Part shown: piece by piece, positions 60,290 through 64,000 of the stretch | How positions within the stretch are numbered: the first letter of the stretch is position 1 | How the letters are laid out: the number at the start of each line of letters is the position of its first letter | Assembly (NCBI RefSeq): GCF_009720145.1 | Contig: NZ_CP046252.1 | Coordinates: forward strand, 620,001-684,000 | Length of the DNA stretch: 64,000 nucleotides | Origin: Sphingobium sp. CAP-1 | GTDB lineage: Bacteria; Pseudomonadota; Alphaproteobacteria; Sphingomonadales; Sphingomonadaceae | Direction of reading: 5' to 3' | Program-made: the position numbers and the translations under genes | The notes under the pieces: model-generated | Told to the model about the DNA's origin: nothing | The model's input: only the letters and a program-made list of their open reading frames with translations | The model's database searches: none

Positions 60290-61249
60290 TCAGGTCGTGG
60301 CCTGCGCCTTGCGCTCCGCGAAGCGCCGGCGCGCGATAAGCGCCACGGCTGCCGCGCCGAACAGAAGCACCATGGGCGGCGCCGGAACATCGTGGCCGCC
60401 GGTGCTGCTCGATCCCCCGCTCGAGCTGCTGGAAGAGGAACTGCTCGACGAACTGCTGCTCGACGAGGAGGATGAGGAACTGCCGCTGCTGCCCGTGCTG
60501 CCGAAGCTGGACGAGCCGCCCGACGAGGAACTGCTGCCGGACGATGAGGAACTGGACGAACTGCTGCCGCTCGATCCCGAACTGCCGCTGCTGCTGTGCG
60601 GATGGTCGGGCTTGTGCGGCTTGCCGCCGCTCGATCCGCCCGAACTGCTCGACGACGAACTGGACGAGGAGGAAGAGGACGAGCTGGAACTGGACGAGGA
60701 GGACGAACTGGAGCTGACGCCCGACGAGGTGGACACGCCGCCGGTCGAGGTCGAGACGCCGCCGGTAGAGGTGGACACGCCACCCGTCGATGTCGACACG
60801 CCGCCCGTGGTCGAACTGGTCGAGCTGCTGATGCCGCCGGTCGAACTGCTGGTGGAGGAGATCACCACCGATCCGCCGCTGCTGCCGCCACCGCCGCCGA
60901 AAAAGCCGCCGATGAAACCACCGCCGCCAAAGCCGCCGCCACCGCCCATCACCACGGGGACGCCACCACCGCCGCCCGACATGACCGGCATTTCGGCCGC
61001 CGGCAGAGGAATGGGCGCGGGCTGGGTCATCACTGTCACGACCTGCGGTGCGGTGGTGCGGACGGTTTTGACGACCTTGCGTTTCACGGTGCGGACGGCG
61101 TAGCGCTTCTTGGGCGCGGCCTTCACGCTCTTATAGCTGTGGACCACCGCCGGACGTGCGTTCTCGGCAACATGGACGGCGCCGCCGCCAATGATCGCTC
61201 CGCCGCAAGTGCAGGCGCATAATTTAGCCAATGCCATCCGTACCGACAT
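60290..61249 (-). CDS. Serine-rich surface protein with PEP-CTERM-like tail
   Basis: The 319-residue protein starts near MSVRMALAKLCACTCGGAII (signal-like), has a basic part (KAAPKKRYAVRTVKRKVVKT), a glycine block (GGGGGFGGGGFIGGFFGGGG), repeated STGGVSTSTGGVSTS units and long Ser/Gly runs of up to about 25 serines. The C-terminus is VPAPPMVLLFGAAAVALIAR-RRF: a PAP motif, one helix and a basic end, the plan of PEP-CTERM sorting signals recognised by exosortase. The product is probably a processed, glycosylated surface or matrix protein. No exosortase gene is in the window. The exact start is uncertain. Confidence 0.75.
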   Translation of the reverse strand: MSVRMALAKLCACTCGGAIIGGGAVHVAENARPAVVHSYKSVKAAPKKRYAVRTVKRKVVKTVRTTAPQVVTVMTQPAPIPLPAAEMPVMSGGGGGVPVVMGGGGGFGGGGFIGGFFGGGGGSSGGSVVISSTSSSTGGISSSTSSTTGGVSTSTGGVSTSTGGVSTSTGGVSTSSGVSSSSSSSSSSSSSSSSSSSSSSSSSGGSSGGKPHKPDHPHSSSGSSGSSGSSSSSSSSSGSSSSSGGSSSFGSTGSSGSSSSSSSSSSSSSSSSSSSSSGGSSSTGGHDVPAPPMVLLFGAAAVALIARRRFAERKAQATT

Positions 61250-61673
61250 AGGATCCACTCTTATCTTGTTACCCCTGATCCCGGATGATGGATTGCGCCA
61301 GCAGCGGGTTCGCGGGAACTTCCTATGCGCATGAACGCAAAAGAAAGGGTTAACCGCAATCCTGTTAACTCTGAATCTGGCCTTCAAGTCGAGAGAAATC
61401 CTGCATTCCCCTCAAAGCATATGGTTAACGTCCCACTCTGGCACGGCTGCGCGCGCGCAGGTAAAGCCAGCTTGATTCCCGCACCTTGTTTCGGAGCCGT
61501 GACGGACTCGATCGGAATCCTCGATCTGGTTAAGCCGATCTCTTGAAGAAGCGGGGCAAGCCGTTGATTGCCCGCTTGTGTCGGGGTGCGGCCATGGCTA
61601 TGAGGCCCGAACAATCAAAGTCATGGGCGCCCGGAAGTATCAGCGCCGGGGGCCATTCGAGTCGGAGAGCCAG
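61250..61673 (+). promoter_or_regulatory. Intergenic region with GANTC sites, upstream of dksA
   Basis: The 424-bp gap between the Ser-rich gene and dksA shows no gene I trust. It holds five GANTC sites (61373, 61474, 61505, 61515, 61659), the methylation target of CcrM in alphaproteobacteria, and two GTTAAC palindromes (about 61363 and 61422) that resemble CtrA half-sites without the TTAA-N7-TTAA spacing. Probably the dksA promoter region. Confidence 0.45.
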
Positions 61674-62138
61674 ATGGCATCGGTCCTGAATTCCGATAAA
61701 GACGGTGATAAGCCGCCCAAATCGACTGTAACGCTTCCCGCCGATTACCGGCCGTCATCCGACGAAGAGTTCATGAATCCGTTGCAGCTGGAATATTTCC
61801 GGCAGCGCCTCTGGGACTGGAAGAAGCAGATCCTGGCGGAGGCGGAAGGCACGCTGGCCGTGTTGCAGAATGAACCGCTGCGTGAGCCCGATCTCAACGA
61901 TCGCGCGTCCAGCGAAACCGACTGGTCGATCGAACTGCGCACCCGCGATCGTCAGCGCAAGCTGATTTCCAAGATCGATGCGGCGCTGCGCCGGATCGAT
62001 GATGGCGAATATGGCTATTGCGAAGTGACCGGCGAACCGATTTCGCTGGGCCGGCTGGAAGCGCGGCCGATCGCGACCATGACGGTCGAGGCGCAGGAGC
62101 GGCACGAGCGGCAGGAAAAGATCTCCCGCGACGATTAA
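61674..62138 (+). CDS. dksA: RNA polymerase-binding protein DksA
   Basis: The 154-residue protein binds the RNA-polymerase secondary channel and acts with ppGpp in the stringent response. It has the coiled coil (PLQLEYFRQRLWDWKKQILA to KLISKIDAALRRIDDG) and the globular end YGYCEVTGEPISLGRLEARP. Only one of the four zinc cysteines of E. coli DksA remains, as in other alphaproteobacterial forms. ATG 61674 (MASVLNSDKDGD) is preferred; the frame is open from 61578. Confidence 0.93.
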   Translation: MASVLNSDKDGDKPPKSTVTLPADYRPSSDEEFMNPLQLEYFRQRLWDWKKQILAEAEGTLAVLQNEPLREPDLNDRASSETDWSIELRTRDRQRKLISKIDAALRRIDDGEYGYCEVTGEPISLGRLEARPIATMTVEAQERHERQEKISRDD

Positions 62139-62207
62139 CGCTTTGTCCATCACCCCGCGATTAGGATGACGGTCAATGGACCATTATCTGAGATCGCGGG
62201 TTGGCGC

Positions 62208-62582
62208 ATGACTGACGAACGGGATATTTCTGATCGGGGACCGGCGCGCACCGCGCCGCGCGACAGCCTGTTCCTGCTCACCACCCTCAGCACACCGGAC
62301 GGCGTGCCGTTGGGCAAGGCGCGCATACGCAACCTGTCGGCGACCGGACTGATGGCGGATTGCGAGCGGGCGGTGCCGGCCGGTGCGCAGATTGTTTGCG
62401 AACTGCGGGGCATCGGCCTGGTGGCGGGCACCGTGGCCTGGTCGCGCGGGGACAAGATCGGCCTTTCCTTCGACGAACCGATCGACCCGCAACTGGCGCG
62501 CAAGCCTGTCGGCGCCAAATCGTCGCAGCAGGCGATGCCCGATTATCTGCGGATGCATCAGCCCGGCTTGCCGCGCCGCTGA
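62208..62582 (+). CDS. PilZ-domain protein
   Basis: The 124-residue protein has the PilZ layout: an Arg-containing N-terminal stretch (GPARTAPRDSLFLLTTL), ARIRNLSATGLMADCERAVP (the D/N-xSxxG-like part) and GTVAWSRGDKIGLSFDEPID. The first motif RxxxR is imperfect, so cyclic-di-GMP binding is uncertain. Many sphingomonad PilZ proteins of this length have no known target. ATG 62208 is chosen over 62166 because the domain starts after it. Its stop lies in the first unit of a 35-bp tandem repeat. Confidence 0.8.
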   Translation: MTDERDISDRGPARTAPRDSLFLLTTLSTPDGVPLGKARIRNLSATGLMADCERAVPAGAQIVCELRGIGLVAGTVAWSRGDKIGLSFDEPIDPQLARKPVGAKSSQQAMPDYLRMHQPGLPRR

Positions 62583-62688
62583 TTTTTCAGCAGTGGCGCC
62601 GCGATAGAAGCCGCTGATTTTTCAGCAGTGGGGCCGCGATAGAAGCCGCTGATTTTTCAGCGTTGGCGCCATGATAAGCCGCTGATGG
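62575..62688. repeat. 35-bp tandem repeat at the pilZ 3' end
   Basis: Units start at 62575, 62610 and 62645 (GCCGCTGATTTTTCAGCAG...), the first two differing at one base, the third shortened to 33 bp, with a partial fourth at 62678. Each unit begins with the codon pair and stop of pilZ (GCC GCTGA) and contains CTGA-TTTT-TCAG. Confidence 0.85.
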
Positions 62689-62714
62689 CGCAGGATGCCC
62701 TGACGGCAAAGAAA

Positions 62715-62747
62715 GAGCCCCGTGACCCATGGTCTACGGGGCTTTTT
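62715..62747. terminator. Terminator between pilZ and the YdcH-type gene
   Basis: AGCCCCGT and ACGGGGCT pair across a 15-nt loop, with A and T runs on both sides. It can serve both convergent genes. Confidence 0.75.
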
Positions 62748-62845
62748 GTTGCGCGTCTGCGCTGCTTCGTTCGCTGATCGGGAGGGTCGGATCAACGGTC
62801 TGCGCCGTCTGATCCTGACCTCCTCCCAATATGCCGCGCTGCTTT

Positions 62846-63004
62846 TCAGTGCTGCGCCGCCATCTCCTCCTTCAACCGCAATTTCTGCTTCTTGAGCGAT
62901 GCCACCAGGATTGCGTCGGGCATGGGCCGACTCGACTCCGCCTTGATTCGGGCCTCAAGGCCGGCGTGCTTTGCTGAAAGAGCTGAAACGTGGCTATTTT
63001 CCAT
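62846..63004 (-). CDS. YdcH-family (DUF465) small protein
   Basis: The 52-residue helical protein starts MENSHVSALSAKHAGLEARI and ends LVASLKKQKLRLKEEMAAQH, the DUF465 pattern of a short coiled-coil protein. ATG 63004 follows the ribosome site AAGGAGAATGTC. The role of YdcH proteins is unknown. A second, divergent copy of the family lies 150 bp away. Confidence 0.85.
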   Translation of the reverse strand: MENSHVSALSAKHAGLEARIKAESSRPMPDAILVASLKKQKLRLKEEMAAQH

Positions 63005-63156
63005 GACATTCTCCTTACGAGGGTGATGGATGACGAAGTAGATCATGATTCGGATGGCTTGTCTCGCGGCGATTCGCGCTTTGCGATGGGCTGCGCGAAA
63101 ATTTGCGATGGTCCGCGCGTCCCGGCCCGGCTATCAGGGGGCGGACGGACGAGATT

Positions 63157-63372
63157 ATGGGAGCGACAGGCGCGGTGAGCCGGGAAGACATCATGCGCCG
63201 ACTGGAATTGCTGCGGGTCGAGCATCGCGATCTCGACAGTGCGATCGCGGCCCTGATCGATGCGGGTGGCGGCGACCAGATGCAGATTGCGCGGCTCAAG
63301 AAGCGCAAGCTGCGGCTGCGCGATGAAATCGCGGTTCTGGAGGATGCGCTGGTCCCCGACATTATCGCCTGA
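63157..63372 (+). CDS. YdcH-family (DUF465) small protein, second copy
   Basis: The protein of about 71 residues reads MGATGAVSREDIMRRLELLR, then EHRDLDSAIAALIDAGGGDQ and IARLKKRKLRLRDEIAVLED, ending LVPDIIA. It shares the KKxKLRLxEE/DE helix with its divergent neighbour. The start could also be GTG 63175 or ATG 63193. Found beside a DUF1465 gene, as I recall from other sphingomonads. Confidence 0.85.
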   Translation: MGATGAVSREDIMRRLELLRVEHRDLDSAIAALIDAGGGDQMQIARLKKRKLRLRDEIAVLEDALVPDIIA

Positions 63373-63488
63373 TTATTTTCCCTAAGGCGGCGTTAACCGA
63401 TCCCAAATGGGACAGCGGGCGGGATCGGGCCGGGAATCACGCCGCTAACAGGCCTGACAAGATTGCGAAATTATGGCAGCTAAAGTCG

Positions 63489-63968
63489 ATGCAAAGCGCA
63501 GCCTTTCTTGATCGCGGCCTTCATCGGCGTCTGGTCGACGGCCTCTATCTGGAGGCGATGGTCATGGCCGACGAGGCGCGTACCTATTTCGACGGCAGCG
63601 CGTCGCTGGACGATGGCGTCAACGATCCGCTGCGCCGCGTCGCCTTTGCCTGCGAATCGCTGAAGGTCACGACGCGGCTGATGCACATCATTGCATGGCT
63701 GCTCAGCCAGCGTGCGTGGCAGCGCGGCGAGATTGACGACGCCGATCTCGCGGACGAGAAATATCGTCTGGGCCGGGCCACCCAGAGCGACCCGGAACTG
63801 GCCGACAGTTTTCCCTTCACCGCCAGGGCGCTGATCGACGCCAGCCAGGAGTTGTATGAGCGGGTCGCGCGGTTGCAGGAGCGGATGGACCTGATGATGG
63901 GACAGGGCGGGGAGGGCGAACCCGGCCCCGCGCGCGCGCTGCTGGACCGGCTCAGCCAGGCTTTCTGA
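63489..63968 (+). CDS. DUF1465 protein
   Basis: The 159-residue protein starts MQSAAFLDRGLHRRLVDGLY and has a long helical core (ESLKVTTRLMHIIAWLLSQR, LIDASQELYERVARLQERMD). This is DUF1465, conserved in alphaproteobacteria and thought to act in envelope or cell-cycle regulation, though I know no proven role. It is soluble, with no signal peptide. Confidence 0.88.
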   Translation: MQSAAFLDRGLHRRLVDGLYLEAMVMADEARTYFDGSASLDDGVNDPLRRVAFACESLKVTTRLMHIIAWLLSQRAWQRGEIDDADLADEKYRLGRATQSDPELADSFPFTARALIDASQELYERVARLQERMDLMMGQGGEGEPGPARALLDRLSQAF

Positions 63969-64000
63969 TGCCGCTTCCGAACGGGGGCTGGCATTCACGC
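63968..64000 (+). CDS. Possible gene start, cut by the window edge
   Basis: ATG 63968 overlaps the DUF1465 stop (TGATG) and opens MPLPNGGWHSR before the edge. The overlap suggests a coupled gene, but 11 codons are too few to name it. Confidence 0.3.
   Translation, partial: MPLPNGGWHSR

Noticed and set aside
57028..60339. Plus-strand open frame of 1103 codons
   Set aside because: Antisense to the M23, surE and serS genes, all with family motifs on the minus strand; no domain is visible in the long frame.
60135..61103. Plus-strand acidic Leu/Glu/Asp-repeat frame
   Set aside because: It mirrors the Ser-rich gene: GAG/CTG triplets are the complement of the serine codons. The minus frame has a signal, a sorting tail and a terminator.
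61384..61614. Minus-strand 76-codon frame upstream of dksA
   Set aside because: No ribosome site, no known motif, and odd codon use; more likely regulatory DNA.
62575..62688. CRISPR-like appearance of the 35-bp repeats
   Set aside because: The units are directly tandem with no spacers, and no cas gene is near.

Overview
The window is GC-rich chromosomal DNA from an alphaproteobacterium, almost certainly a member of the Sphingomonadaceae (Sphingobium/Sphingomonas-like). The reasons are the gene content (two TonB-dependent receptor genes, a lasso-peptide isopeptidase of the AtxE type, the DUF1013 cell-cycle regulator TrcR, DUF1192 and DUF1465 proteins, paired YdcH-type proteins, a gene-transfer-agent (GTA)-type phage cluster), the strong G/C third-position bias, and GANTC sites of the CcrM type. 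No rRNA, tRNA or CRISPR array was recognised.

Layout. 1-3.1 kb: a lasso-peptide isopeptidase (cut by the window edge) translationally coupled to a TonB-dependent receptor whose 5' third is missing and is replaced by the first ~65 codons of a tyrosine integrase. 3.2-10.5 kb: core genes trmB, metK, lnt, a YqaA-type membrane protein, a TonB-like protein, a DJ-1/PfpI protein and a glutathione S-transferase. 10.6-22.2 kb: a broken GTA cluster. It keeps a small-terminase-like gene, the large terminase, the portal, a truncated and frameshifted gp13-like gene, gp14, gp15 and a DUF2793 gene, but has no capsid, protease, head-tail or tape-measure genes. Two peptidases (S41, M28) and small secreted proteins sit between the parts. 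22.4-28.8 kb: an OmpA-type porin, SodC, a frameshifted thpR, a small AT-richer islet of membrane proteins beside an IS5-family element, a Bax-inhibitor-1 protein and a GST. 28.9-32.4 kb: a secreted Met/Gly-rich protein and an mrr restriction gene split by an IS3-family (IS407-group) element with a clear 4-bp target duplication. 32.6-46 kb: clpA, a DUF1192 gene, a quinone oxidoreductase, a metallophosphatase/glycosyltransferase pair, trcR, an acyl-CoA ligase, msrA, tsaC/sua5, a DUF815 ATPase and a sorbosone-dehydrogenase-like protein. 46-60 kb: argC, an NlpC/P60 peptidase and a MarR gene in one overlapping set, leucyl aminopeptidase, rimO, a full-length TonB receptor, a K+ channel overlapping an M23 peptidase gene, surE and serS. 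60-64 kb: a serine-rich surface protein with a PEP-CTERM-like tail, dksA, a PilZ gene, two convergent-background YdcH-type genes and a DUF1465 gene.

How it fits together. Most of the window is housekeeping (SAM synthesis, tRNA and ribosome modification, lipoprotein acylation, proteolysis, envelope maintenance). The accessory layer is largely in decay: truncated receptor, integrase stub, GTA remnant, IS-split Mrr, frameshifted thpR. The most unusual signals are non-coding. A modular dispersed palindromic repeat has one copy inserted in frame inside lnt. Three helically phased TCCCG-N3-CGGGA palindromes lie just upstream of a sigma-54-like promoter before a small unknown gene. A large composite palindrome sits exactly where the GTA structural genes are missing. 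Statements about families are recalled knowledge; no database search was run.
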